A stretch of 64,000 nucleotides of DNA from Poa pratensis (GCA_947311845.1 CAMZMU010000123.1:14298484-14362483), one strand, 5' to 3'. Shown: positions 1 to 12,233, counted from the first letter of the stretch. Notes: generated by a model from the letters alone, not told the origin. Numbers and translations: made by a program.

Positions 1-889
1 CCAATCAAGAATGCTGGGTCCAATCAAGTTGACCATAAGAAAAATAAAATACTGAAAATAAAAGCACACAGACGCTCCAAGTAAAGCACATATGATGTGA
101 AAGAATTAAAATATAGTTTCACTAGAGATGACCTGATAAGTTGCTGATGAAGAAGGGGATGCCTTGGGCATCCCCAAGCTTAGACGCTTGAGTCTTCTTG
201 AAATATGCTGGGGTGATCCATGGGAGCATCCCCAAGCTTAAGCTCTTCACTCTTCTTGATCACATTATATCATCCTTCTCTCTTGACCCTTGAAAACTTC
301 CGCCACACCAAACTCAAGTAATTCTCATTAGAGGGTTAGTGCACAATCAAAAACTCACATGTTCTATAAGGACACAAACATGACCGTTACTTTTAACATT
401 AACTACTGCCACTGATGTTATGTGAAGCTCTTCACCCTAAAAAAGAATTCCACTCAACACTAGTAAAAGAGAGAATGCGAAAAATAAAAGACAGAATCTG
501 TCTAAACAGAACAGTCCGTAAAGACGAATTTTTTCGAGGCACTTACGTTGCTCAGATCGAAAAACTTTAAACTAACGAAAGATGCGTACATATCTGAGGA
601 TCACGCACAAAAATTTGCAGATTTAAATAATTTTTCTGTGATTTTACAGAATAAAACGGTGAACAGCAGAAATCTGTTCCTGCGCAGAAATCCAAATCTA
701 GCATCATCTTCCTATTAGAGGCAATACTTGGCACAACAATGCGATAAAATAAAGATACAAAGGAATTGTTACAGAAGTAAACAACTCCTTGACTCAAAAA
801 GAAAAGAAAAATTGCAGAAATAAAATAATGGGTTGTCTCCCATAAGCGCTTTTCTTTAACGCCTTTCAGCTAGGCGCAGAAAGTAAGAA
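1..889 (-). other. Non-coding 3' internal region of the gypsy element
   Basis: This stretch follows the protease stop in element orientation. I see no long frame and no pol domain. Around 155-235 lie two related purine-rich segments (GGGGATGCCTTGGGCATCC and a GGGAGCATCCCC variant), each followed by AAGCTTA, a layout I associate with the region before the polypurine tract in this class. No LTR end is visible before position 1. Confidence 0.5.
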
Positions 890-2968
890 TCAAGTGTTTC
901 CAAGTGATGAAGCATCAACAGAATAATTTGCTCTAACAATAGAATCAAAAGGTAACTTCATCTTCTTTCTAGGGAAGTGTTCCATACCTTTCTTGAGTGG
1001 GAATTGATATTTAATATTCCCCTCTCTCATATCAATAATAGCACCAACAGTTCTAAGAAAAGGTCTTCCCAAAACAATAGGACAAGAAGCATTGCATTCA
1101 ATATCCAAAACAACAAAATCAACGGGGACAAGGTTATTGTTAACCATTATAAAAACATCATCAACTCTCCCCAAAGGTTTCTTTATAGTATTATCAGCAA
1201 GGTGAACATCCAAATAACAGTGTTCCAAAGGTGCTAAATCAAGCATATCATAAGTTTCTTAGGCATAACAGAAATACTAGCACCAAGATCACATAAAGCA
1301 TTGCAATCAAAATCATTCACCTTCATTTTAATGATGGGCTCCCAACCATCTTCTAACTTCCTAGGGATAGAAGCTTCATGTTTTAATTTCTCTTCCCTAA
1401 CTTGCATGAGAGCATTAGTAATATGTTTAGTAAAAGCCATGTTTATAGCACTAGCATTAGGACTTCTAGCTAGCTTTTGCAAGAACTTAATTACTTCAGA
1501 AATATTGCAACCATCAAAATCAAAATCATTATTATCAAAGTAATGGGACCATTGTCTCCCATCTCGAAAAATTTCAGCACTTTTATCAGGAACAGTTTCA
1601 GTGTTTTCAGGCAATTTTAAACGTTTTGCAACAGAAGTAGAGACATTGCCAACACCAATTACTTTACCATTGATAGTAGGAGGTTTGTTAACACTTGAGT
1701 TCAGCATTGTAGTAGTAATAGTATAAACTCTAGCAATACTATTCTTTTTAGCAATTTCATCCTCTCTTGCCCACCTAGCATGTAAATCAGCTAACATCCT
1801 CACATTATTATCAATTTTAACTTGTATAGCATTGAGAGTTTTGCTCTCTTTAACATCATGAGGCATAGTTTTAATTTTTAACAAATCAACATCAAGAGCA
1901 AGACTATCAACTTTAGAGGCAAGAACATCAATTTTCCCAAACTTTTCCTCAACAGATTTATTGAAAGCAGTTTGTGTACTAATAAAATCCTTAAGCATGA
2001 CTTCAAGATCAGAGGGTACACTCTTATTATTGTTGTAGGAATTACCATAAGAATTAACATAACCATTGCCACTATTAAAAGGATAGGGCTTATAATTGTT
2101 ATTACCAAAATTATTCCTATAAGCATTGTTGTTGAATTATTTTTAATGAAGTTCACATCAACATGCTCTTCTTGAGCAACCAAAGAAGCTAAAGGAACAT
2201 TATTTGGATCAACATGCATTTTTCCATTTGTAAGCATAGACATAATAGTATCAATCTTATCACTCAAGGAAGAGATTTCTTCAACAGAATTTACCTTCTT
2301 ACCTTGTGGAGCTCTTTCGGTGTGCCATTCAGAATAATTTATCATCATATCATCAAGAAGCTTTGTTGCAGCACCCAAAGTGATGGACATAAAGGTACCT
2401 CCAGAGGCCGAATCCAATAGGTTTCTTGAAGAAAAATTTAGTCCTGCATAAAAGGTTTGGATGATCATCCAAGCAGTCAGTCCATGGGTGGGACAATTCT
2501 TTACCAATGATTTCATTCTCTCCCAAGCTTGAGCAACATGCTCATTATCAAATTGTTTGAAATTCATAATGCTACTTCTCAAAGATATATCTTAGCAGGA
2601 GGATAATATTTTCCTATGAAAGCATCTTTGCATTTAGTCCATGAATCAATACTATTTCTAGTCAAAGATAGCAACCATTCTTTAGCACGTCCTCTCAAAG
2701 AGAAAGGAAAAAGTTTCAGTTTAATAATATCACCATCTACATCCTTATACTTTTGCATCTCACAAAGTTCAACAAAATTATTAAGGTGAGCAGCAGCATC
2801 ATCAGTACTAACACCAGAGAATTGCTCTTTCATAACAAGATTTAAAAGTGCAGGTTTAATTTCATAGAATTCTGCGTTAGAAGCAGGTGGAGCAATAGGT
2901 GTACTAATGAAATCATTGTTGTTCGTGCTAGTGAAATCACACAACTTAGTGTTCTCAGGGGTACTCAT
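890..2968 (-). pseudogene. Decayed gag-protease of the gypsy element
   Basis: Translation probably began at the ATG at 2968 (protein start MSTPENTKLCDF), downstream of the primer site. The capsid-like retrotransposon gag domain is recognisable by KLFPFSLRGRAKEWL near 2690 and AWERMKSLVKNCPTHGL near 2500. An asparagine-rich linker and coiled-coil-like segment follow. The aspartic protease then shows DLGAS near 1285 (family D-T/S-G-A) and VLGRPFLRT near 1070. The reading is broken by at least three frame changes: near 2580 (after KYYPPAKI), near 2130 in the Asn-rich linker, and near 1245 between the two protease halves. It therefore cannot give one polyprotein. Gag packages element RNA and the protease matures gag. 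Confidence 0.85.
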
Positions 2969-3141
2969 TTTAGCAAAATTAAAACAAAACAGAAAGATAA
3001 CAACTTGAAAATAAAAGTAACTAATTTTTTTGTGTTTTTGATAAATAAAGCAAACAAGACTAAATAAAAATAAACTAAGCAAGACAATAACAAAGTAAAG
3101 AGATTGGAAGCGTGAAACTCCCCTTGCAGAAATCCTCTTGC

Positions 3142-3159
3142 TCCCCGGCAACGGCGCCA
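3142..3159 (-). other. Primer binding site, tRNA-Asp
   Basis: The plus strand reads TCCCCGGCAACGGCGCCA, which equals the 3' end of plant tRNA-Asp(GUC) with CCA. On the element strand this is the complementary primer site, 11 bases inside the LTR edge at 3171. Confidence 0.9.
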
Positions 3160-3170
3160 GAAAAAGTGCT

Positions 3171-4678
3171 TGATGACGTGGATCACACGTTCGTTGGGAG
3201 ACCCCAAGAGGAAGGTATGAAAAGTGTAGCAGCAGTTTCCCTCAGTATGAAACCAAGATTTAATCGAACCAGTAGGAGAAAGAAATCACTTATGAAGGTT
3301 GTTGGTGGCGCCGTTTACTCAATCACCAACGTGGAATCTGCACACAACACAATCAAACTATTTTGCCCCAACGAAACAGCGAGGAACAATGTTTGCAGTT
3401 GGTTGTATTATCAGTGTAAAAGAATGGACCGGGGTCCACAGTTCACTAGTGGTATCTCTCCATAAAAGATAACTAACATGCTGGGTGAACAAATTACAGC
3501 TGGGCAATTGACAAAATATTGAGCGCATGACAATGCATATATATGACATGATGATTACTATGATATTCATGTGGGCATTACGACAAAATACATAGACCGT
3601 TATCCAACAGCGTCTATGACTAATAATCCACCTCCAGGTTGTCATCCGAGTTCCCCGTTGGTATTAAGTTCAAAGCAACGGATAATCGCATTAAATAATG
3701 TGCGTAATGTAAACAAATGCATTAGACCTAACGGCGCACTCTTAAGCTAAGCATCGGTTATTTTTTCCCTAGTGGCAACAGCACATCCACAATATTAGAA
3801 GTTGTTGTCACTCTCCCAGATTACCGGAGGCATGAACCCACTATCTAGCATAAATACTCACTCTTGGAGTTAAAAACATCTACTTGGCCAAAGCATCTAC
3901 TAGTAACGGAAAGCATGCAAGATCATAAATAACATATAAGATAGATTAATAATCAACTTGACATAGTATTCAATATTCATCGGATCCCAGCAAACACAAC
4001 ATGTTGCATTATAATAAGATGATCTTGATCATGATAGGCAGCTCACAAGATCTAAACATGATAGCATAAAGTGGAGAGACAACCATCTAGCTACTGCTAT
4101 GGACCCGTAGTCCAAGGATGAACTACTCACGCATCACTCCGGAGGCAGGCATGGTGATGTAGAGCCCTCCGGTGATGATTCCCCTCTATGGGAGGGTGCC
4201 GGGAAGAGCTTCTGAACCCTCCCGAGCTAGGGTTGACGGCGGCGGCGTCTCTGGAACTTTTCGTGGATAATGGCTCAGGTATTTAGGGTTTTCGCGTCGG
4301 GAAGATTATATAGGCGAAAGGACGACGGCTGGAGACGCCCGTGGGGCCCACACCACCCCACGGCGCGGTTGGGGGGGGCGCGCCGCCCCATGGTGTGGCT
4401 GGCTCGTGGCTCCCCTCCGTCTCTCCTTTGGACTCCGTGTACGTGTTGGAAAAATAGGAGGTTCTGTCCAAGTTTCGTGCAATTTCGAGAATATTTCCAT
4501 ATTAGCTTTTCTGGAATACAAAAACAGCAGAAAACAGGAACTGGCACTGTGGCATCTTGTTAATAGGTTAGTCCCAGAAAATGCATAAAAATGCTATGAA
4601 GTGTATATAAAACATGTAACAATTGGTATAATATCGACATGGAACATCAGAAATTATAGATACGTTTGAGACATATCA
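3171..4678 (-). repeat. 5' LTR of the minus-strand gypsy element
   Basis: The LTR is bounded by TGATGA at 3171 and ATATCA at 4678, giving a short inverted TGAT/ATCA terminus, and is about 1.51 kb. Its inner edge is fixed by the primer site. The outer bases after 4678 are GCGAC, the presumed target duplication, but the partner copy is outside the window. ORFs inside it are chance frames. Confidence 0.8.
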
Positions 4679-5289
4679 GCGACGCTGAACGTCGGCGGGA
4701 CAGGAAGCGCCATCGAGGGCCAGTGGGAGGGGACGGTGACGCTGCTGTGCGACTCCTGTCGAGAGCCATGGAGGACAGGGAGAAAAGAGGGGATAAGGAA
4801 AGAAAACGTGGGTGGGCCAAGGACTTTTCTTCCGCCAGAAACTGGACACGTGGTGCACGAGCATGCGGGGGATCAAGTCGCACGATCCCCCGGGGAATAA
4901 CCAGGCTTTCCCTTTATTAAAAGCGGAACAAAACAGGGGTGCAGTGCAGCGTAAGGCATGCACGCAGAGGTGGCATACCACGCCAGTAAAGAATAAAAAA
5001 TACAAGCAAGGTACACAAGATTGGCAGGGAGGGGCACGCACGACACATAGTTTTAGATGTTCCACTATTAGGGCGATGATCCGGGCGCGGGGGAGTAGGA
5101 CACCGTCGAAAACCATACTATTCAAATTATATGATCCGGGCGCGGGGGGCACGCACGACCCATAGTTTTTTATGCTGAACATTGAAGTCAATTTATGGGG
5201 CCATCAGACAAGAACATGCCCTTGGAGTAACTCAAATTATACTACGCCGTTCCTAAAGGCAACCCCTTGAACATGCCAAAGGTCAGCCC
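4679..5289. other. Intergenic, no gene seen
   Basis: No conserved coding sequence was recognised. Two similar segments ending GGGGCACGCACGAC(A/C)CATAG occur near 5031 and 5147, and ATGATCCGGGCGCGGGG occurs near 5076 and 5130, so a short stretch has been duplicated. Confidence 0.4.
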
Positions 5290-6712
5290 CCCCCCCCCCC
5301 GACTGCTCGCACGGGCCTGCTCCGGAGGGTCCAAACCCTAGCAAAAAAAGCTCCCCGCGACGACGCTCTCCTGACCGCTGTCGCCGCCGCGCTTGGCCGC
5401 CAAAGGCGGTGGGCGGGGTAGGCGCGCCCCAAAGTCCTCTTCTTCCCGCGGAGGTGGGGTCTCATGTGGGTGGAGTCGGTGGTTGTGGTGATGGCATTTT
5501 GCGCGGCGGGCAGTGCGAAGGAGGGACCGACGACGCCCGCGGTGGTGCAGTGGCAGCTTGGGCAATGCTCGTATGCTACCGGTGCGGGAGGGGTTGCTGC
5601 AGCGGTTCGGGCCCGATCTGGGCTTTGTAGGCCGTCTTTGCGCCTCTCCCTTTATTGCTGCCTGGTCCAGGCTGAGGAGGCCGGCGCGGCGGCCGTTGTG
5701 GTCTGCTCGTCGCCATGGAGAGCTCCAGGCATGGTCTGTAGGGTTGTACGGCCTGCCTCGGTCTGGTCGTCCTGTTCTGGGAAGGGGCAAGGGGCCTCTG
5801 GCCCTCCTTCTCGAGCCATACGGCAATGCGCCAGATCTGGTGCCAGATTCGGTGATGGAACTCTCCCTCCTTGTTTCGTTCTCGTATTCGATGCACAGAG
5901 CTGGGACGCCGGGGCGGCAGCCCTGGATGGTAGGAGTCCTTTGGGTGACGGGTGTGCCAAGGACTCAGATGCTGGTTGTCGACCTTGGTCACGGGGTGGC
6001 ACGGTGGCTGGCGAGTGAACCGCGGTGACGGTGGCTCAGGCGTCGACTTCGGCGCTCGACGCCCCATGTAGAACTCCGTGAGAGCTTGCCGGGGGGGACC
6101 CTTTCTTGGGGTCTTCTCGGGACGCGGCGGCGACGTCCTTGGATGTCGTTCCCTTCTTGGAGGCGTTGCAGCGGCTTCTCCGACCTTCTACGCTCCGAGT
6201 GAAAATCCAAGATTCTCGGATCGGGCGGTGGCAACGCTCTGGCGTCATGTGCTTCTTGAAGACACGCCTTGGAGTCCACGGCGGTTAGCTTTCTGGAGGT
6301 GGCGTTCTTTCGAGCTTCCTCCGCCGTTGCTTGTACCTTGTCTTGCACATCAGTGTTTCCCGCTAGAGGCCTTGCTGGTTGAGGCTGACGGCAGTCTTGT
6401 GGATAGTGGCGGTGATGATCCTGATGGTGATGCTTCCTTGGATGGTGTAGCTGGTCTCGGCGGTGTGCCGTGTGTGCTGGTGTGCCCGTGCTCTCGGTGA
6501 GCTCCGACCCAACACCTCTGCCCGCTCTGCTTGTGCTCTCCCTCTTCGGCGTTGCTCGCCTTTGGTGTTCACTTGTAATCTCGTCGGTAGTTGTGTTACC
6601 TTTGGGTGTGTGCAGTGTTGTGTTGTAACCTGGGTTCAGCATCATCTTTCTTTTCTGTTCGTGGCATTATTAATTTAACGTTAGGCCTTTCGGCCTTTTA
6701 TCTAAAAAAGGC
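5290..6712 (+). mobile_element. GC-rich retroelement-like block, possible non-LTR origin
   Basis: A sharply bounded GC-rich block starts with a leader-like segment (CCAAACCCTAGC near 5330). It ends with an AT-rich tail containing TTAGGCCTTTCGGCC and an A run at 6702-6711. This composition and an A-rich 3' end resemble non-autonomous LINE/SINE-like transcripts in grasses. Several long frames exist on both strands, but none shows a known domain; they are expected from GC bias. Target duplications were not found. It could also be a captured or processed transcript. Confidence 0.35.
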
Positions 6713-6719
6713 AAGCCCT

Positions 6720-6975
6720 ATATTCTTTTCAAAAGTCAAACAACATAAAGTTTGACCAAATTGTTAAAAAAAAATCCATTAACGTCTGCAATACCAAATC
6801 AACACCATTAGGTGAGTCATGAAATATTTTTAATTTATTTATATATTATAAGTGGTGTTAGTTTTTCCTAAAATCTTGGTCAAACTTTACATTGTTTGAT
6901 TTGAAGAAAAATCTTGGTCAAACTTTACATTGTTTGATTTCAGTAAATGGAGAGAATATTATATAGGGTGCTCCG
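6720..6975. mobile_element. Decayed MITE with inverted GTCAAAC/GTTTGA arms
   Basis: The left arm AAAGTCAAACAACATAAAGT and the right arm, which ends TTTACATTGTTTGATTT, are inverted copies around an AT-rich core. A 32-bp part of the right arm is duplicated (6871-6902 and 6909-6940, period 38). The outer end GGAGAGAATATTATATA looks like a worn CTCCCTCCGT-type terminus. The family is uncertain. Confidence 0.5.
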
Positions 6976-7869
6976 TTAGCCGGCTTGTTGGTCTTCAATT
7001 GATCTCTTGGACTCTTTGCATATATTTAATTTCCATATTGGCTGCACGGTGAAGATTTTATTCCCAGTTTCCTCCGCCAAAAACCTAAGGACAGTGAGCA
7101 AATGCTACTCGGCCTTTTGCGATCACTGGTTCTCGTCAATGGTTAGCCAACGCCGGCGGAAGCACGGCTTGCCAGCCCGCTGTCCATCACCGGTACACGC
7201 ACACAAGCAAAGTTGCTTAAGAATTTCCAGTAATAATAGTTGCTTTGTCACGTGATAGGCCTAACTAATGAGAGCCTCGCGACTAGTGCAACTAGTTTCT
7301 TGTACTATGCGGTAGGCCTAACTAATAAGAGCCTAAGTGTGATGCTCTAAATTACTGTACTTGTCGCGAGGCTCAGTTTGATTATCAAACTTGCTAAAGG
7401 GTCTGCGCACGACTTTTGTATGTCTCATGCCGTGGCGTACCACGAAAAGTCTAAGTGTATCCCGGGCTACATTAGCCTGTTATTTGAAATTTTTGAATAC
7501 GCCATTTTTAAGTTCCAAAAAATTCTATATTATGATAACGATGTATTCTTCCAACATGCAAAATCTCAATTCAAACCACTTTGTATTTTGAGCCACACAA
7601 AAAAGACAAATCTGACAAATTTGAGGAGATTCAGATCTGTGCACTGTTCATTACTTAAATTGTTCACTTTTAGCATTTTACACAGGCTGAATTACAATGT
7701 TGGGATTTTTTTCCAGATTTTTCTGAAACTTTAAAATATTGTTTTCGATTTTTTTTAAATGGCTACAAAATGCCACACTCAGGCCTTTTCAATTTTTCAA
7801 TTTTTCACCAATTAGAGTTGCATCAAAGCTATTGAGGGCACACATGTATGACCCGGACTTTTGCCTCTC
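6976..7869. other. Intergenic, no gene seen
   Basis: AT-rich DNA. A short direct repeat TAGGCCTAACTAAT occurs near 7256 and 7313, and a 12-bp inverted repeat GAGCCTCGCGAC / GTCGCGAGGCTC lies at 7272-7283 and 7363-7374. No domain was recognised in the ORFs. Confidence 0.4.
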
Positions 7870-8222
7870 GGGTGCAACGCACCATGATATGCGAGAATAA
7901 TATTTAGAAAATCAAAATATTGTCAGAAATTTTTGAAAAATTTTACACTCAAATATTACTAAGTGTTCTACTCGTGTAAAATTTTGGACAGTAAATAATT
8001 CTCGTTGATTTCTGGGCAAAAAAGTGAAATTTCTGACGAATATAGCGTGTATAGCGCTACTTTAGGTAAATCTTTATCTAGGGCACAATAAAAGTTCTTT
8101 TTTGGCAAAACTTTTTGTACGGGTACAATACTTGGTAATGTTTGACCGAATGTCAGTTTCAAAACTTTTTGATATTTTTTGAATTTTTAAATTATTTTCG
8201 CATATCAAGGTATATGGTACCC
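7870..8222. mobile_element. Foldback/MITE-like element A
   Basis: Imperfect inverted arms read GGGTGC..ACCATGATATGCGAGAATAAT on the left. On the right, in reverse complement, they read GGGTACCATATACCTTGATATGCGAAAATAAT. The core is AT-rich and non-coding. Target duplications are not clear, so the superfamily is not assigned. Confidence 0.5.
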
Positions 8223-8570
8223 AGGTTCTCCAAGATATTTTCGCACACATGTACTGCTATTAAGCATGGAGCCCTTTCGTGGTAGAAAGTCCCATGCGAC
8301 TCAACCCGTCAAAAAAAAGTCCCATGCGGCTCAAAATGTAATGACAGATTTAGATTAATTTGATCACACGTGATGCTTTGGAATGTGAAAGTGGCCTAAG
8401 TATTCTAAAAGGTTATCGGTTAGTTATGTAGCCTAAGGTTATCAACTAGTCCGATTCGTTACGTTGGTATTATGCCGACTTTTGTTTGGCTATCGCCGAG
8501 TATTTCACATACTCGCTAAACATGCCGATTCCAGTTGTAACTATTTAGCAAAGTTATAAATGGAGCCCGA
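8223..8570. other. Intergenic, no gene seen
   Basis: AT-rich spacer with a near-identical pair AAAGTCCCATGCG(A/G)CTCAA at about 8287 and 8317. Nothing else is supported. Confidence 0.4.
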
Positions 8571-8943
8571 GCTCCATGTAACTCATTTTTAAATTCAAAA
8601 TCGGCACTTTTTAGCTTTCAAAAATTGTGAAAAAATCGCAGATGTAGATAGTGTCGAGATCTACGAGCGTGTAAAATTTTAACTCAAAATTCGTAATATT
8701 TTAGGCTGCACAAAAAGATAATAGGGTAAAAATTCAACTTTTTAAAACTGTGTATTGTCCACCACCCAGATCCATCCATTTGTCATTTCTTTTCAGCCCA
8801 CAATACAATGAATTTTGATTTAAAATAATGCACACTTTTACATCTTATCAGTATCTACATCTGGGATTTTTTACCGATTTTTAGAAACATAAAATGCAAA
8901 TTTTGATTTTTTTAAAAACAAGCTACATGGAGCTTGGGCTCCA
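8571..8943. mobile_element. Foldback/MITE-like element B
   Basis: The left end TGGAGCCCGAGCTCCATGTA and the right end, in reverse complement TGGAGCCCAAGCTCCATGTA, form long terminal inverted repeats that continue into T-rich arms. The length is 373 bp. The sequence is non-coding. The ends resemble foldback elements that are frequent in Triticeae; I could not settle a target duplication. Confidence 0.6.
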
Positions 8944-9444
8944 AAACACCTCTCTTGCAAAGTAACCCATATATCCTACATGAGTAAGTCTTTACCTCAC
9001 AGAGGGGCCGAATTTGCGTAAATCTCCCGTGCCAATCTCGTACCAGGACTAATCAACAGTTGCAATCCCCACATCTCTTTCGCTTTGACGTCGACCTCGA
9101 GTTATATGGCTACCCCCGTTAACACGTCGACAACTATTACTTTGTATATTTGCAAGTTTTGAATTTGAACTCTTTTGTTGACTAAGCTTAATGAGCCGAG
9201 CAACGATCTACTCGTCTAGCTCGTTAAACTCACTCAAATATAGAGGAGTTTTATAGACGAGTGCCAAACTGCTAATGTTTCTTCCACCCCTAGTGGTGTA
9301 GGGCTACTATCTTTTTTTATTGATCTTGCCTATGTGGAATTATGGAAGGACTATTATTTTTCTAGTTCTAAATTTGTAAGAGAATTACTAGTTTTTTTCA
9401 TATATGATCCTGTTCGCACCTATAGCAAGCTAAATGAGCTACTC
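8944..9444. other. Intergenic, no gene seen
   Basis: AT-rich spacer. Short ACTCG/CGAGT words recur near 9190-9240 and foreshadow the tandem repeat that follows. Confidence 0.35.
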
Positions 9445-9585
9445 GCGCGAGATTACTGAGTCGAGCTGAGTTTTGTTTTTTACTCGTTTAAGCGCGAGAA
9501 TACTGAGTCGAGCTGAGTTTTGTTTTTTATTCGTTTAAGCGCGAGATTACTGAGTCGAGCTGAGTTTTGTTTTTTACTCGTTTGT
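9445..9585. repeat. 47-bp tandem repeat, three copies
   Basis: Three head-to-tail copies start at GCGCGA, at 9445, 9492 and 9539, exactly 47 bp apart, with one or two mismatches. Each contains ACTGAGTCGAGCTGAG, a T-rich stretch and ACTCGTTT. Confidence 0.9.
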
Positions 9586-12233
9586 TAAACGAGTCGAGCC
9601 GAGCTACCATGGTCTCGCAGGGTTAGCCTGCATGATTGCACTTGACAGTATAGAGGGCCGCATCACGGAACTCGCCGGCCGCACTCGTACCACACACAAA
9701 ACCTTTCCTAAACGAAACGACAGCCAGATTTTTGGTGCAATGCACGCGGATCCCGACAAGATGCCGCACTTGGCACGAGGGCCAGGTTGCTGGCGGCATC
9801 GTATAGGCTGTGCGCGCGCGCTCCCCGTCGTCTCCCCGGCCTAGCCAGCCCGGCGTAGAGTCTCCTCCTGTCTAGGCGCTGCCGCTGCTGCGGGCACTGT
9901 TGACTGTGGGCATCGCATTGGCACGGCATGGCATGCAGCGCAGAGGTCGCTGCTGGTCCTAGCCCTGTCCTTACAAGGACTTGTAAGCATGGCGACCAAA
10001 TTTATGTGTGATTGGGAAGCACACAACGCCTACTGCGTTTGCACTTGGTTGGTTGGGCTCACCCTGATCAGCATGTTAAACTACTCGTAACTTGCTGGTT
10101 AGCTAGTCATAAGCTATAGCCAGAGCCAGGCAGAACTTCATGAACTTGCCGTTTTCCTTGGCATGCATCCAGCAAGTGTGATTCATCACGAGATTCATAT
10201 GATACAACTAGCTAACGTCGGTCTTCATTACAGATTTGACACCTCGCAGGCCGATCAAGCGTGATCAACTCGTTCGTTCGTACTACAGCGAATAGATAAT
10301 TCGACTGTTGAATTTGGTGACCTCCACGCCGGTCGTCGAGATGCGATGCTCTTTGTTCTTACTATGTCAGTGTATACGTTTTCTTTCTGTGATGATAGAA
10401 AATAAAGGTCGAGAGAGCCAGACAGAGGAGGAAGCAAGGTTCTCTCTGTCCGCGAACATGTTCCCCGATTCTCCAATGGCTGCCTGCTACCCAGAACACG
10501 CACTGTAGCCGGCCTGATGCATGGCCGCAGCAGCGACGAACACTATGCATGCCGCGTACTGTTTCGGCATCACGCGAACGAGAACTCAGTTTCCTGGCTG
10601 CTTAATTACTGTGCGCCGCTCTGCTTTAGATCGATGTGCGATGCAGGTACATCTACGCAGCAAAGAAGAGAAGATTTCACTGCAAAACAAACAGGGTGGA
10701 GGAAGGAAGAGAGAAACGAAACCATCATCACACCCCCTGATCACACCTGCTAACTGGTTCACTAGGAAATTAACCATCGCTTGATTTCTTTCCCAAGAAA
10801 AAGATACAGATCAAATAACCCAAGGTTATTCACACCACTCTACATTTGCACCGACGACCATGTCGGATTGTCGGCTGCATTCAGAGAAAAGCTAGAACGA
10901 AGAGCAAGAAATCACTTAACCGGCTAGCTAACTAGAGAAAATACTAAGGTAGAAGAAGATCAAATGCCTGGCCTGCCCCGTGTATGCCGCGGCGGAATGG
11001 ATGATAATGGTAAAGGGCGGTCCAATTACCACGTCGCCGTGTCAGCTATCCTCCATTGCCGGCAATGGCGCAAGCCAGGAACAGAGACCACCGCCGGAAG
11101 ATACTACCTTGACGACGAGGAGAAGCGGAGGAAGCATCGGGTCGTTCCAGCTTGGTTTGCATGTGCAGGCTGGGGAGAGCGGAGAGTTTGCAAGGAGGGA
11201 GGAGAGGCTCGGTGGAGGAGGGTGGCCAGGGGTGGTGGTGGCTTGCAGCAGCTGCCTTTACTTGATACTTGACTTCCGGGAGCAATGCGTATTAAGGAGG
11301 GAGGAGAGGAAATAGCATGGAGCCCAGCCCTCCGCTCCGGTGCTGGCCTTGCCCCTGTATGCCTGCGAGGAGCAGCAGGGTCATTGGAAGACGCAACACG
11401 CAGTTGCCGCGACTCGTCATCTCGGTGTCATGTTACGCCGAAGCTCCCTTGTAGTATTTGGACCCAAATAAAAACAGATGATACTAATTTCCAAACGCTA
11501 CTATTGTCCATGTGGAAGTTCCGTCATATCATGCTGCGTTTCATGCTGATCTAAACATGCTCATCTATCTTTTTTCATGGGCGCTCTGTCTGACATACTA
11601 CCTTACAAGCTGTGTACCTGAATACATTACAGTTCTTTTGCCGGTTTTTTTTATATCTATCGTCAGTTCATTTATGCGTCGCTATCCGTGTCAGAAATAC
11701 ACATAGGGAGTGAACATCCGACATGTCACATTGCATTCAAATGGACAAATATACTACAATGTGTACAATAATTCCTTTGCATTGCCACAAGTTCCTTCAA
11801 TATGTCATGTACAGCTCACGAATGGTCCACAGCAGCGACAGTTTAGTACAAACGGTAATGGCCACAGCAGTACAAACCGGGAAAAACCAAGCACATGGAC
11901 CCACAAGACACAGGTTGGGTAAAGGAGCTTTGACATCAAAGTGTACTAAAGTGTGTACAGGAAAATGGCCACCCCGGCCGGTGGCCCATGCCTACGGTTT
12001 TCTGTGTAGTATTTCTTACCCTCGTAAAGTACTACTATCGAGCAAAATTCAATGAACAAACGGCGGCTACACCTATCTGTATGTATAACTATTATGCTAC
12101 CTGGAAAGCAGGAGAAAAATTCACTTCGGGTAGCAGCAGCAACTTTGGACATCAGGCAAGTACCAACCAACCAATCCTTGTATATATAGAACTAATGATG
12201 GACAGTGCTACGACGACGGCGAACATATAATCA
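9586..12233. other. Intergenic and 3' flank of the fimbrin gene
   Basis: No conserved protein or RNA gene was recognised at 9586-11700. A GC-rich patch at 10900-11400 has frames on both strands without domains. The part next to 12233 (roughly 11900-12233) should hold the fimbrin 3' UTR, but its end cannot be fixed from sequence alone. Confidence 0.4.

Larger units (their letters stand above)
1..4678 (-). mobile_element. Non-autonomous Ty3/gypsy LTR retrotransposon, partial
   Basis: The element reads right to left: 5' LTR (3171-4678), tRNA-Asp primer site (3142-3159), decayed gag-protease (890-2968), then about 0.9 kb without coding sequence running off the window edge. The 3' LTR is outside the window. 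The LTR outer end (minus-strand start TGATATGTCTC) resembles the TGATACGTCTC class of LTRs that I know to be abundant in Triticeae. No reverse transcriptase, RNase H or integrase follows the protease, so it must have used another element's enzymes. The family name is not assigned. Confidence 0.85.

Noticed and set aside
4270..6650. Many long frames on both strands
   Set aside because: They lie in an LTR and in a GC-rich block, lack domains and overlap each other; GC bias explains them.
10964..10990. miR160-like word TGCCTGGCCTGCCCCGTGTA
   Set aside because: It needs insertions to match miR160 and no complementary star arm lies within the usual precursor distance.
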